NCBI GenBank assembly: GCA_947504195.1
Contig: CANNGN010000001.1
Coordinates: 620,001 to 684,000, forward strand
Reading direction: 5' to 3'
Source: an uncultured Vibrio sp.
Lineage (GTDB): Bacteria > Pseudomonadota > Gammaproteobacteria > Enterobacterales > Vibrionaceae
DNA length: 64,000 bases
The notes beneath the pieces are model-generated. The model was not told the origin of the DNA. It was given only the letters and a program-made list of their open reading frames with translations, and searched no databases. The position numbers and the translations under genes were made by a program. Shown here in pieces: positions 21,411 to 30,280 of this stretch. Numbering within the stretch: the first letter of the stretch is position 1; each line of letters opens with the position of its first letter.

Positions 21411-22001
21411 CTAAGATTTTAACCAGCCGTTTTTGACTGCGTCACCGATGATCTTTTGTGCGTATTCCCACAACGTTTGCGAACCAACTTCAATTCGTTG
21501 ATTCACTGCAATCACTTGATCACGATGAATACCATGTTCTTTCCAACTTTGACCTTGGTTGTGATAATTGAGCAACATTGGCACTAAACGATCAAGTGCT
21601 TTGGCAAACTGTGCATCCGCCGTTGCTGCGGCTTCGAACTCTAGCCAAAGTTGGTATAGCTCCTCACCTTGTTCTTGAGGTAACATTCCGAACAAGCGTT
21701 TCGCGGCCTTTAGTTCTTCGTCTTCTTGAGTTGCCGACGCAACAACATCGTAAACAAATGTATCACCTGCATCAATTTCTACTACATCATGAATCAGTAA
21801 CATCTTAACTACGCGCGCTATCTCTACGGGACGATTGGCATGCTCTTCCAATAACACAGCCATCAATGCAACGTGCCAACTGTGTTCAGCGCTGTTCTCT
21901 TCACGTCCGCGTGCAGATTTCACTCTAGTACGGCGTAAAACTGATTTAAGCTGATCCAGCTCCATCACCAACTCGAGTTGTTTTTCTAAATTTTTGTTCA
22001 A
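21411..22001 (-). CDS. HD-domain phosphohydrolase (YfbR/HDDC2-like nucleotidase)
   Basis: 196-residue HD-superfamily protein likely to hydrolyse phosphate esters such as 5'-deoxynucleotides in the cytoplasm. The metal site is built from H40 (in SAEHSWH), H71-D72 (LLIHDVVEID) and a further aspartate in ALDRLVPML (about 137). The start is a TTG at 22001 strongly supported by GAGGA 6 bases upstream, and that ribosome binding site overlaps the end of rimJ. Close spacing with rimJ (3 bp) and the DUF2947-like gene indicates an operon. The substrate is not certain; deoxyribonucleoside monophosphates are the family's best-known case. Confidence 0.85.
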   Translation of the reverse strand: MNKNLEKQLELVMELDQLKSVLRRTRVKSARGREENSAEHSWHVALMAVLLEEHANRPVEIARVVKMLLIHDVVEIDAGDTFVYDVVASATQEDEELKAAKRLFGMLPQEQGEELYQLWLEFEAAATADAQFAKALDRLVPMLLNYHNQGQSWKEHGIHRDQVIAVNQRIEVGSQTLWEYAQKIIGDAVKNGWLKS

Positions 22002-22004
22002 ACG

Positions 22005-22571
22005 TTATTCCTCGTTTGGTTTCCAATTTGGGTTAATTAATGCGGTTAAATTATGGTCTTCCCATTTCCCATTAATTAATAAATATTCTTTTGCAAATCC
22101 TTCTTCAACGAACCCGTTACGATGTAACACATTTGAACTGCGTTTGTTTCTCGGCATATAAGCAGCATTGATTCTATGCATATGTTGTTCTTCGAACATA
22201 TACTCACACGCCAATTTTAAAGCTGCGGTCATGATACCTTTTCCAACTGCAGCAGCAGCCAAAGAGTATCCAACATTGCATGAATAAACAGGAAAACGGA
22301 CTAATTGACTGAATGAAATGGTCCCGACCATCTTATTGTCAACAAACACAAGCAGGTAAAAACCCAAGCCTATTTTATGTAATTCAGCTAACTTAATTAA
22401 GCGTTGCGACCATGACGCAGGGCTATAAAAAACCCTTTCTCGTTCTGGTTCCCAAGGTTTTAAGTGGTCTCGATTGGTAATAAAATAACTACTAATTCTC
22501 GATGCATCATCCAAACGCGCATCACGAACGATTACATTACCATCGGTTAAATAGACATGCCCAGCGGTCAT
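22005..22571 (-). CDS. rimJ: RimJ-type N-acetyltransferase (GNAT)
   Basis: 188-residue GNAT acetyltransferase of the RimJ/RimL group, which acetylates the N-terminal alanine of ribosomal protein S5 in E. coli. Motif A reads VGYSLAAAAVGKGIMTAAL (about 106-124), and the C-terminal part has HRINAAYMPRNKRSSNVLHR (about 138-157) and the GFVEEGFAKEYLLINGKW run typical of RimJ. No signal or membrane segment. It lies ahead of the HD protein, 3 bp apart, and 52 bp after tyrR. Confidence 0.85.
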   Translation of the reverse strand: MTAGHVYLTDGNVIVRDARLDDASRISSYFITNRDHLKPWEPERERVFYSPASWSQRLIKLAELHKIGLGFYLLVFVDNKMVGTISFSQLVRFPVYSCNVGYSLAAAAVGKGIMTAALKLACEYMFEEQHMHRINAAYMPRNKRSSNVLHRNGFVEEGFAKEYLLINGKWEDHNLTALINPNWKPNEE

Positions 22572-22623
22572 CTTACGTTAAACCTCTTTACCATTTATCG
22601 ATAAATTGTGTTCTAACTCGAGA

Positions 22624-24168
22624 CTAAGACTTATTGATGCCATAATCACGCAGTTTATTGGCGATTGAAGTATGAGAAACCCCCAATCGTTTCGCGAGTT
22701 TTCGACTCGACGGAAAAGATTGATACAGCTTATCCAATATTTTTGACTCATAATCACTCATGATTGTGTCGAGTGTACCTTCCAAGTTTAACTGCAATGC
22801 AGCAGCGGCCTCACTTTCTACGCTCGGTAATTGAAAATGCTCAATATTCATCGCTTGGTCATCGACTTCAGTTAATGCTCTGAGTACCGAGTTCTCCAAC
22901 TGACGAATGTTGCCTGGCCAAGGGTAATACGCCAGTTGCTCAAATAGCTCGGTACTAATTTGGGGTTTTAGCATCCCCAGTACTTTACAGTGCTTAGCAA
23001 CAAATAATTCGACTAAAGGTTGAATATCGCTCGGTCGGTCTTTTAATGTGGGAATCTTAAGAGTCAATACATTAAGGCGGTAATAGAGATCTTCACGAAA
23101 CTGTCCCGATTCGGCCAATAATGCAAGATCATGCCGAGTAGAGGCAATGACCCTAACATTGAACTGAAGTTCCTGTTCTTCACCGACACGACGAAATGAG
23201 CCGTCTTGTAGAAAGCGGAGTAACTTGCTCTGCAAATGCGGAGACATCTCACCGATTTCATCGAGAAATACTGTGCCACCGTCGGCTTGCTCGAAAATTC
23301 CTTTATGGCCTTGCTGATGATTAAACGACCCGGGAGCATGGCCAAACAATTCCGTTTCAGCCACATCATCAGGCATCGATGCACAGCTCAGAACCAAGAA
23401 TGGTGCATTTGCGCGTTCAGAACGGTTATGGCACGCTTTGGCTAACATTTCCTTGCCAGTACCCGTATCGCCCTCTATCAATAAAGGCTGTTCCAATAGC
23501 GCGAGTTTTTTAGCTTGATTGATTAATGCCTTGTGGCGGTTGGATACCCCAACAAAGTGCTCAAACCCTAAATCATGATGCAAAGGCAATAGACTGTTAA
23601 CCTCGCCGTGTGCTTGACTCGCACGGAAGATCATCATAATGCTTGCGAGTGTTTTTTCATGGCTGTCGGATTGAATATAAACCGGCATGATTTCAAGACG
23701 ATAGTCCAGCCCATCTAATACAATATATTCACGCAAGCGAGCTTGATTTCCTTCAAGCCAATCGGTCAGATTAAAAGAGGTAACAAAATTTGAAATCGGC
23801 TGTTCAACAATCTCTTGTTCCGATTTGTTGAACAACGCTATAGCTGCACTATTGGCCATATCAATCGTACCTTTTAGGTCGATAGAGAGTACAGCATCGG
23901 GTAAGTTATTTAGGAGTGAAACCAATTCAGTATTGTGACGCTCAATCGGCATAAACTGGATTTTTCGTACGTCTTTTACCCCTTGAATTCGACGTATCTG
24001 TGTCATTAGTTCGCTGAATGTATCAAAATCGATGTCAGGACAGTTGAGGTAAATTATGCCGACAACATCAATTTCGATTCCTCGTAAATCAATATTACGG
24101 CTGGCTAGGAGATCAAGTAGTTCACGGGTTAATCCGAGACGATCTTCGCATATAACTTCTAGACGCAC
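22624..24168 (-). CDS. tyrR: TyrR aromatic amino-acid regulator
   Basis: 514-residue transcription regulator of aromatic amino-acid transport and biosynthesis genes. The start is placed at GTG 24168 because AGGA lies 9 bases ahead and the protein then begins MRLEVICEDRLG as in known TyrR; the longer frame uses TTG. Domains: ACT (about 1-75), PAS (about 80-190), AAA+ core (about 205-430) with Walker A GDTGTGKE and Walker B GGTVFLDEI, and a C-terminal HTH (SRKLAKRLGVSHTSIANKL). The sigma54-contacting GAFTGA loop is replaced by GHAPGSFNHQ, so it should act as a sigma70-type regulator, as known for TyrR. Possible autoregulation via the box at 24186-24203. Confidence 0.96.
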   Translation of the reverse strand: MRLEVICEDRLGLTRELLDLLASRNIDLRGIEIDVVGIIYLNCPDIDFDTFSELMTQIRRIQGVKDVRKIQFMPIERHNTELVSLLNNLPDAVLSIDLKGTIDMANSAAIALFNKSEQEIVEQPISNFVTSFNLTDWLEGNQARLREYIVLDGLDYRLEIMPVYIQSDSHEKTLASIMMIFRASQAHGEVNSLLPLHHDLGFEHFVGVSNRHKALINQAKKLALLEQPLLIEGDTGTGKEMLAKACHNRSERANAPFLVLSCASMPDDVAETELFGHAPGSFNHQQGHKGIFEQADGGTVFLDEIGEMSPHLQSKLLRFLQDGSFRRVGEEQELQFNVRVIASTRHDLALLAESGQFREDLYYRLNVLTLKIPTLKDRPSDIQPLVELFVAKHCKVLGMLKPQISTELFEQLAYYPWPGNIRQLENSVLRALTEVDDQAMNIEHFQLPSVESEAAAALQLNLEGTLDTIMSDYESKILDKLYQSFPSSRKLAKRLGVSHTSIANKLRDYGINKS

Positions 24169-24185
24169 GTCCACCAATCCTTAGG

Positions 24186-24203
24186 TGTAAGGTAAAGTTG
24201 ACA
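24186..24203. promoter_or_regulatory. TyrR box upstream of tyrR
   Basis: TGTAAG-GTAAAG-TTGACA (+ strand) fits the TyrR consensus TGTAAA-N6-TTTACA with one mismatch in each half, keeping the critical G and C. It sits 18 bp upstream of the tyrR start, where binding would block transcription, so autorepression is the natural reading. Confidence 0.5.
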
Positions 24204-24262
24204 GTAGTGTCTATCAAGCCCTTAACTAGGTCAAGGTATCTCATCGCTTATTTAATAAAAAT

Positions 24263-24300
24263 ACCCGCATAATCAATCTAAAGCCGATTAACGAACGGGT
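24263..24300 (-). terminator. Candidate terminator downstream of ycjF
   Basis: ACCCG (24263-24267) pairs with CGGGT (24296-24300), and inner AATC/GATT pairs extend a bulged hairpin. On the minus strand it is followed by TATTTTTATT. It lies 12 bp after the ycjF stop. The stem is imperfect. Confidence 0.5.
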
Positions 24301-24311
24301 TATTCTAATCT

Positions 24312-25361
24312 TCATTTTTTATTGCTAGTAGTATCAGTAACTAACGACTTAACACGGCCAATAATCTGTTTTCGCACATGACCTAATTTAACGTTGCGAT
24401 CAGGAAACCAGGGTAATGGCCGAAGTAATGTTAGAGCTTGAACACCAAGCCTCGCATTTAAGATACCCACACCAATACCTTGCCCTGCTCGTGCCGACAA
24501 CTTACTGGCTAAACTGGTCGATAACATGTCCATGCCACTGTCTATTGCCAATTCGGTCACACCGGCAAATGCCATGTTTTTCAGGACGCTTTTAAACAAA
24601 CGAATTCGCGCCCAATAGCCCAAAGATACCCCATAAATCTCGGAAAGATCATCGACCATTTTCAAGTTTCGCCATGCAACCAGTAACATGTCGGCAATCG
24701 CGAGCGGACTTATTGCCACCAGAGCGGCGCTTTCACTGGAATATTTCGAAATGGTTTCAAGTGCAAGCTCATCTTGTTGCTTCATCACAATACTGTCATA
24801 GAGATCGAATACTTCCGCATCGCTATGAGCCCCGTGCAGCTTGTTTTTCCATTCCGCTAGCTTGACCTTATCGACCGCGTCTTTGCCATTGGTTGCGAGT
24901 TTTTCACAAAACTCTTGTGCATGGCCGACACTATTTTGCTTAATGAGTGCTTCAGCTTGTTCTTGCAATGTAAAGTGATAACGTAACTTTCTTAAGGCTA
25001 TCACTTCTTTCAACAATCTCGCTATACCAAATACTGACAAACCAGCAATAAAGCCCGTCCAGCCCAGACTCAACCAACTTTTGGTGTTAATTGCATCCAA
25101 TACTAAATCAGTCAATTGCCACGCCAATAGCCCAGTAAACCCTACAGCAAGTAGAGAAATGCCCCATTTCCGAGTGCGACTCGGGCGAATAACGGATGCA
25201 ACATCACTCAAAGCGGCTTCACTAGCAAGAGAGTCTTGTTCGACAAAGGTTGCCGCTAAATCAAACTCTTTCGACGAAGTCGCCTTAAACGGATCGCCAA
25301 TGGCTTCATTTTGATTATCCGTTGGTTCTTCAAATATTCGTTCTCGTTTTATATCTTTCAT
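24312..25361 (-). CDS. ycjF: YcjF (TIGR01620, UPF0283) membrane protein
   Basis: 349-residue inner-membrane protein of unknown biochemical role, co-conserved with YcjX and associated with envelope stress in E. coli, where it is near the psp genes. The N-terminal third is charged and likely cytoplasmic, two membrane helices lie near residues 68-90 and 98-118, and the C-terminal part (about 210-330) is helical with the family stretch GILNARLGVQAL. It overlaps ycjX by 4 bases (ATGA), which indicates translational coupling. Confidence 0.9.
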   Translation of the reverse strand: MKDIKRERIFEEPTDNQNEAIGDPFKATSSKEFDLAATFVEQDSLASEAALSDVASVIRPSRTRKWGISLLAVGFTGLLAWQLTDLVLDAINTKSWLSLGWTGFIAGLSVFGIARLLKEVIALRKLRYHFTLQEQAEALIKQNSVGHAQEFCEKLATNGKDAVDKVKLAEWKNKLHGAHSDAEVFDLYDSIVMKQQDELALETISKYSSESAALVAISPLAIADMLLVAWRNLKMVDDLSEIYGVSLGYWARIRLFKSVLKNMAFAGVTELAIDSGMDMLSTSLASKLSARAGQGIGVGILNARLGVQALTLLRPLPWFPDRNVKLGHVRKQIIGRVKSLVTDTTSNKK

Positions 25362-26740
25362 CGTAATTTATCTCCCAATAGAAAATCGAGAACACTATCC
25401 ATTCTTATATGTGGTAATGGTTCATCATTACTTAGGTGTGGAGGCATAAACGAACGAAAATTAAAGCTATTTTCATCTTTCCAAAAGCTTGGTTCTGGTA
25501 GCTTAGGAGGAACATCGCCCGGATAAAGAGTAATACTGTTCCCCTGCTCTGTTCTGCCTCTAAGAGCAAAGTGAGACTCACCATCTGCTTCTATCTTTCC
25601 TGATTTCGTTGCTCTAATAGACGCAACACTCGCGCAACTTAACTCAATATCTTGGTAGGCAACTTGCTGCCAAGCTGGGTGGACTAATTGAGTTAACAAC
25701 GATACCAAGTTCTCATGTTGATCAGGCGTAATATGATCAGCTTTCGTCGCTGCAAAAAGCACTTTATCAATTTTTGGCGAGAATAAACGACCGAGTAGTC
25801 CCGTGCGTCCATATTTGAAGCTGGTCAAGAGCTGCTCTAAAGCATCACGCATGTCGGAAAAGGCTTCATCACTGTGGTTTAATGGAGTTAAGCAATCCAC
25901 GAGTACAATCTGACGGTCAAAGGTCGAAAAATGTTGCTCGTAAAACGCTTTGATGACTTTAGATTGATATTCCTGATAACGGTTGCGAAGCTTTTGGTAA
26001 CTTGAATCACGTTGTTGTTCAGATGCCTTTCTATCAAACAGTACTGGGAAAAACTGCAACACAGGTGCTCCAGCAAGCTCTCCGGGTAATACAAAACGCC
26101 CAGGCTGAGCCCAATGAAGACCGCTCGTTTTGCATTGATTCAGATATTCTGTGTAACTCTCAGCAACTCGAGTCAATGTCCCATCGTCAACATTTTGGGT
26201 AAAATCGAGTTCGTTATAGTGACTAAGCCAATCACTTGCGAGTGTTTTTCTGACACCTTTGATTGCATCGAATTGCTGCTGAGACCACTGTTCAAAACTT
26301 TGATTTAACATTGGCAAGTCTAATAACCACTCTCCAGGATAATCAACAATATCAAGATATAGCGTTTTTGTTCTGCCAAACAGACCTTTGGTGCGACTAT
26401 TCGTGCGGTATTTTAGTGCCAATCTAATCTCACTCACATCTCTTGTCGGCACTGGCCACTGTGGAGGTGTGGATTGCAGTTGAGTCATCGCATCATCATA
26501 GTTAAAACTGGGGATCAACATATTCTGTTGAGAAACCCGTTTTGCTCCAATAAGGCGATGTTCGCGTTGAGCATTTAGAAACGGCAAATTCTGATGGGTT
26601 GAGGTGTGTAGCAGTTGATTCACTAGCGATGTAATAAATGCGGTTTTACCAGCACGTGATAAACCAGTAACGGCAATCTTAATATTTCCATCTACCGTTC
26701 GGTTTAATATGTCTGAAATTTCGTGAGTCAAATCTATCAA
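25358..26740 (-). CDS. ycjX: YcjX P-loop NTPase-like protein
   Basis: 460 residues when started at the TTG at 26740, which is preceded by a strong AAGGAG 9 bases upstream; the open frame runs further to 26797 but without support. Walker A reads GLSRAGKTAFITSLVNQLL (about residue 26-44). A DYPGEWLLDLPML stretch near 140 and a later ATKADH motif (nucleotide-specificity-like, about 331) mark the YcjX/DUF463 family. Probably GTP- or ATP-dependent and stress-related; the function is unsettled. It is the first gene of a ycjX-ycjF pair that precedes tyrR, the gene order known from enterobacteria. Confidence 0.92.
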   Translation of the reverse strand: MIDLTHEISDILNRTVDGNIKIAVTGLSRAGKTAFITSLVNQLLHTSTHQNLPFLNAQREHRLIGAKRVSQQNMLIPSFNYDDAMTQLQSTPPQWPVPTRDVSEIRLALKYRTNSRTKGLFGRTKTLYLDIVDYPGEWLLDLPMLNQSFEQWSQQQFDAIKGVRKTLASDWLSHYNELDFTQNVDDGTLTRVAESYTEYLNQCKTSGLHWAQPGRFVLPGELAGAPVLQFFPVLFDRKASEQQRDSSYQKLRNRYQEYQSKVIKAFYEQHFSTFDRQIVLVDCLTPLNHSDEAFSDMRDALEQLLTSFKYGRTGLLGRLFSPKIDKVLFAATKADHITPDQHENLVSLLTQLVHPAWQQVAYQDIELSCASVASIRATKSGKIEADGESHFALRGRTEQGNSITLYPGDVPPKLPEPSFWKDENSFNFRSFMPPHLSNDEPLPHIRMDSVLDFLLGDKLR

Positions 26741-26848
26741 GAGGTACGGCTCCTTCGAGAAACAGTTTACGCGCTGAATGTTGTGCTTTGTTATCAACTT
26801 TATATGTGGTTCGTCGTTCTCATTTTAAAGTGGCGATGATAAAAGCAG

Positions 26849-27037
26849 CTACACGTCATCTTGGATTAATTTCACGATCACCAGTAATGCGAGTTCGAGA
26901 AGCAATAAGAACGCTCCGCTTAGTAACACATAGCGCTCTGTTAATATCCCAAACCCTTGAAGAAAGAAATCATATCCCACCATTACGGCGAATAACGTAA
27001 AAAAACAAAGTTGTAAAAATTTAATAAATTTGACCAT
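26849..27037 (-). CDS. Small two-helix membrane protein
   Basis: 62 residues from the ATG at 27037 (MVKFIKFLQLCFF); the upstream in-frame part to 27100 looks like leader sequence. Two membrane helices (about residues 5-24 and 37-56) are linked by a short loop with the charged spots QGFGILTERY. No recognisable family. It lies upstream of ycjX, in a spot where psp-type small membrane proteins occur in other genomes, but sequence similarity to those is not evident. The ribosome binding site is weak. Confidence 0.55.
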   Translation of the reverse strand: MVKFIKFLQLCFFTLFAVMVGYDFFLQGFGILTERYVLLSGAFLLLLELALLVIVKLIQDDV

Positions 27038-27100
27038 GTTAGTACTCGAAACTTGAATAAGTATGTAGATTGTTTCCGAGGATAACATACTAAAAAACAA

Positions 27101-27126
27101 AGAGCTGCCGTTTCAATGGCAGCTCT
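27101..27126 (-). terminator. Intrinsic terminator of the fumarase gene
   Basis: A 9-bp perfect stem (AGAGCTGCC at 27101-27109 with 27118-27126) has an 8-base loop; on the minus strand TTTGTTTTTT follows. It lies 40 bp downstream of the fumarase stop. Confidence 0.85.
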
Positions 27127-27165
27127 ATCAGCAAAAAGTAAACGTGGCTAACTACTAAGACTTGC

Positions 27166-28683
27166 TTACTTATTGGCTTCCATTATTTTAACTTTCCATG
27201 TGTCAGGACCAATTTGGTGAGCATTGGCGCCAGTTGAGTCAACTGCAACCGTAACGGGCATATCTTCGACTTCAAACTCGTAAATCGCTTCCATACCGAG
27301 TTCTTCAAAGGCAACAACGCGAGCTTTTTTAATCGCTTTAGCCACTAGATACGCAGCTCCGCCTACGGCCATTAAATAAACCGATTTATGTTTCTTGATC
27401 GATTCTACTGCCGCCGGTCCACGTTCCGCTTTACCAATCATGCCCATAATACCGACTTGTTCGCCAAGCATAAGGTCGGTAAATTTGTCCATACGAGTTG
27501 ATGTCGTCGGTCCAGCAGGTCCAACAACTTCGTCGCCAACAGCATCGACGGGACCAACGTAATAGATAAACTTATCTTTCAAATCCACACCATCTGGCAA
27601 ACTTTCACCATTGGCTAACATGGTTTGAATTCGTTTATGTGCAGCATCACGACCAGTTAAAATTTTACCAGAAAGTAGAACAGTCTCTCCGGTACGCCAA
27701 GTTTGTGTTTCTTCGCGAGTCACGGTATTTAAGTTAGCGCGACGTGTATTTGCGCCCGCTTCCCAAGTGATATCTGGCCAATCTTCAAGTTTTGGTGGTG
27801 TTAATTCAGCAGGGCCAGATCCGTCTAGAGTGAAGTGAACGTGACGTGTCGCTGCACAGTTTGGAATTAAACAAACGGGTTTAGACGCTGCGTGAGTTGG
27901 CGCTGACTTGATTTTTACATCAACAACCGTTGTTAGACCGCCTAAACCTTGCGCACCGATACCCAATTTATTCACACGCTCAAAGATATCTAAACGTAAT
28001 TCTTCTTCAGCATTTGATGGGCCACGATCAATTAACTCTTGGATATCAATATGTTCCATTAACGATTCTTTAGCTAACACAGCGGCTTTCTCTGCTGTAC
28101 CGCCGATACCAATACCCAGCATGCCAGGAGGACACCAACCCGCCCCCATTAATGGAAGGGTTTTCTCTACCCATTCAGCAATATCATCGGATGGATTGAG
28201 CATCACCATCTTAGTTTTGTTTTCAGAGCCACCACCTTTCGCGGCAATCTGAATTTCAACACTGTTTCCCGGTACCATATTAATATGAACAACCGCAGGT
28301 GTGTTGTCCTTAGTATTGATACGCTTACCCGCAGGATCTTTTAACACCGATGCACGAAGTGGATTATCTGGATTGGTATACGCCTGACGAACCCCTTCAT
28401 CTACCATCTCTTGAACTGTCATATCGCCTTCCCATTGGACATTCATACCAATGTTAACGAAGCAGGTAACAATCCCCGTATCCTGACAGATAGGACGACG
28501 CCCTTCTGCGGACATACGTGAGTTAATTAAGATTTGGGCCATGGCATCTTTTGCCGCTTGACTCTCTTCTTTGTGGTAGGCTTTTTCTAGAGCTTGAACG
28601 AAATCGAGAGGATGATAATAGGAGATGTACTGAAGCGCATCAGCCACACTGCTGATTACGTCTTCCTTTTTAATTACCGTCAT
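27166..28683 (-). CDS. fumA: Class I fumarate hydratase
   Basis: Oxygen-sensitive [4Fe-4S] fumarase that interconverts fumarate and malate in the TCA cycle. The start is the ATG at 28683 (GAGG 6 bases before it, protein beginning MTVIKKEDVISSV), giving 505 residues; an in-frame ATG at 28695 is also possible. Cluster cysteines are present in RPICQDTGIVTC (about 83) and in IPNCAATRHVHF (about 278). The C-terminal domain has GPVDAVGDEVVGPAGPTTSTRM, which belongs to the TTD-type half. It is monocistronic, with a terminator directly downstream. Confidence 0.95.
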   Translation of the reverse strand: MTVIKKEDVISSVADALQYISYYHPLDFVQALEKAYHKEESQAAKDAMAQILINSRMSAEGRRPICQDTGIVTCFVNIGMNVQWEGDMTVQEMVDEGVRQAYTNPDNPLRASVLKDPAGKRINTKDNTPAVVHINMVPGNSVEIQIAAKGGGSENKTKMVMLNPSDDIAEWVEKTLPLMGAGWCPPGMLGIGIGGTAEKAAVLAKESLMEHIDIQELIDRGPSNAEEELRLDIFERVNKLGIGAQGLGGLTTVVDVKIKSAPTHAASKPVCLIPNCAATRHVHFTLDGSGPAELTPPKLEDWPDITWEAGANTRRANLNTVTREETQTWRTGETVLLSGKILTGRDAAHKRIQTMLANGESLPDGVDLKDKFIYYVGPVDAVGDEVVGPAGPTTSTRMDKFTDLMLGEQVGIMGMIGKAERGPAAVESIKKHKSVYLMAVGGAAYLVAKAIKKARVVAFEELGMEAIYEFEVEDMPVTVAVDSTGANAHQIGPDTWKVKIMEANK

Positions 28684-28876
28684 TGCTTGCCTCATTTAAT
28701 GTGTGATCTACTGTCCGTAGTTTATTATCGTTATAGATTGAATATAATACTTCGCTTCCATCAAAAATAACCATAATGAACGATACGTCGTAGAACTTTA
28801 TGTTTGTATTTTATGATACTCTTGGTTTTACAATCATTCTACGCAGTCAGCTTACTCTCTGTCACATTTTAAACAA

Positions 28877-30280
28877 ATGATTAACAATAAAAACTTACAT
28901 TTATCCATTGTCGAAATGGAATACCAGAAAGACTTAGCAACTTCACTTTTCGATAGTTTACAATCTCTCGACTGGTCGATGTTATTACACTCTGCGGCCG
29001 ATGATCATGTCGATAATCGATACGATATTATTGTTGCAAATCCATGTGCAACATTAACCACTTTTGGCGAAGATACACTGATTGATATCTCTGGTGATAC
29101 ACAATCTAGTCAAACGGACCCTTTTGAACTTATTGCTCAGTTAACCGCCAAGTTCACCCCTTCTGCATCCATTGATTCGGAATTTCCGTTTACTGGTGGA
29201 GCTTTAGGTTACTTCGCTTATGATTTGGGGCGCCGAGTTGAACGTATCCCAACTATTGCTGAAAATGATATAGATATGCCGGATATGGCGATTGGCATAT
29301 ATACTTGGGCCATAGTTATTGATCATCAATCTAAAACTGCGCAGTTAGTTGGAGAGAATTTATCAAACGCAAAGCAGTTTATTGACCGACATATCCAATC
29401 CAATCAGGAAGCGATTGAATTAGAATTTGCGTTGACCAGTGATTGGACGTCAAATATGACGCCGCAAAGCTACCAGAAAAAATTTGCTAAAATTCATCAT
29501 TACCTCTTATCAGGAGACTGTTATCAGGTAAATTTAGCACAGCGTTTTATCGCGAATTACCACGGTAGTGAGTGGAAAGCCTATCAGGAATTAGCGACCT
29601 CTAATCAGGCGCCGTTTTCTGCATTTCTCCGCCTTCCTCAAGGGGCGGTTCTCAGTGTTTCTCCCGAACGCTTTATTGGGCTAAATAACCGAGTTATAGA
29701 AACGAAGCCAATTAAAGGAACTAGACCAAGAAGTGATATCCCGCATCTAGACGAAGCTCATGTCGAAGACCTAAAGAATGCTAAGAAAGATCAGGCTGAG
29801 AACCTTATGATTGTCGACTTGTTGCGCAATGATATTGGCCGGGTCGCTTTGCCTGGTTCTGTCTCTGTTCCTAGCCTATTTGATATTGAAAGCTTCCCCG
29901 CTGTCCATCACTTAGTGAGTACTATTCGTGCGGAATTGGCTCCTAGCTATCAAGCCACCGATTTATTGCGGGCGTGCTTTCCAGGGGGCTCTATTACTGG
30001 TGCACCGAAAGTTCGAGCCATGGAAATAATCGAAGAACTCGAGCCTCATCGTCGGAATGTCTACTGTGGCAGTATTGGCTATATATGTCGGAATGGACGA
30101 GTCGATACGAGTATAACCATACGAACCTTGGTTGCGAATAAAGGAAGATTATACGCTTGGGCTGGAGGCGGCCTCGTTGCCGACAGTCAAGTCGATGCCG
30201 AATATCAAGAAACTTTTGACAAGTTATCCCGAATCCTGCCGATACTAAGTTATGGTTATCAAGAAAAGGTAGGAAAATGA
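28877..30280 (+). CDS. pabB: PabB aminodeoxychorismate synthase component I
   Basis: Adds ammonia to chorismate in 4-aminobenzoate (folate) synthesis, with ammonia from a PabA partner not seen here. The 467 residues are slightly longer than E. coli PabB (453). Catalytic and chorismate-binding stretches are KPIKGTRPR (about 282), AENLMIVDLLRNDIGR (about 310), PGGSITGAPKVRAMEIIEEL (about 371) and the C-terminal CGSIGY and TSITIRT. It overlaps nudL by 4 bases. The start at 28877 lacks a good ribosome binding site. Confidence 0.94.
   Translation: MINNKNLHLSIVEMEYQKDLATSLFDSLQSLDWSMLLHSAADDHVDNRYDIIVANPCATLTTFGEDTLIDISGDTQSSQTDPFELIAQLTAKFTPSASIDSEFPFTGGALGYFAYDLGRRVERIPTIAENDIDMPDMAIGIYTWAIVIDHQSKTAQLVGENLSNAKQFIDRHIQSNQEAIELEFALTSDWTSNMTPQSYQKKFAKIHHYLLSGDCYQVNLAQRFIANYHGSEWKAYQELATSNQAPFSAFLRLPQGAVLSVSPERFIGLNNRVIETKPIKGTRPRSDIPHLDEAHVEDLKNAKKDQAENLMIVDLLRNDIGRVALPGSVSVPSLFDIESFPAVHHLVSTIRAELAPSYQATDLLRACFPGGSITGAPKVRAMEIIEELEPHRRNVYCGSIGYICRNGRVDTSITIRTLVANKGRLYAWAGGGLVADSQVDAEYQETFDKLSRILPILSYGYQEKVGK

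Noticed and set aside
24198..24203. TTGACA as a -35 promoter box on the plus strand
   Set aside because: No gene lies downstream on that strand and it forms half of the TyrR box.
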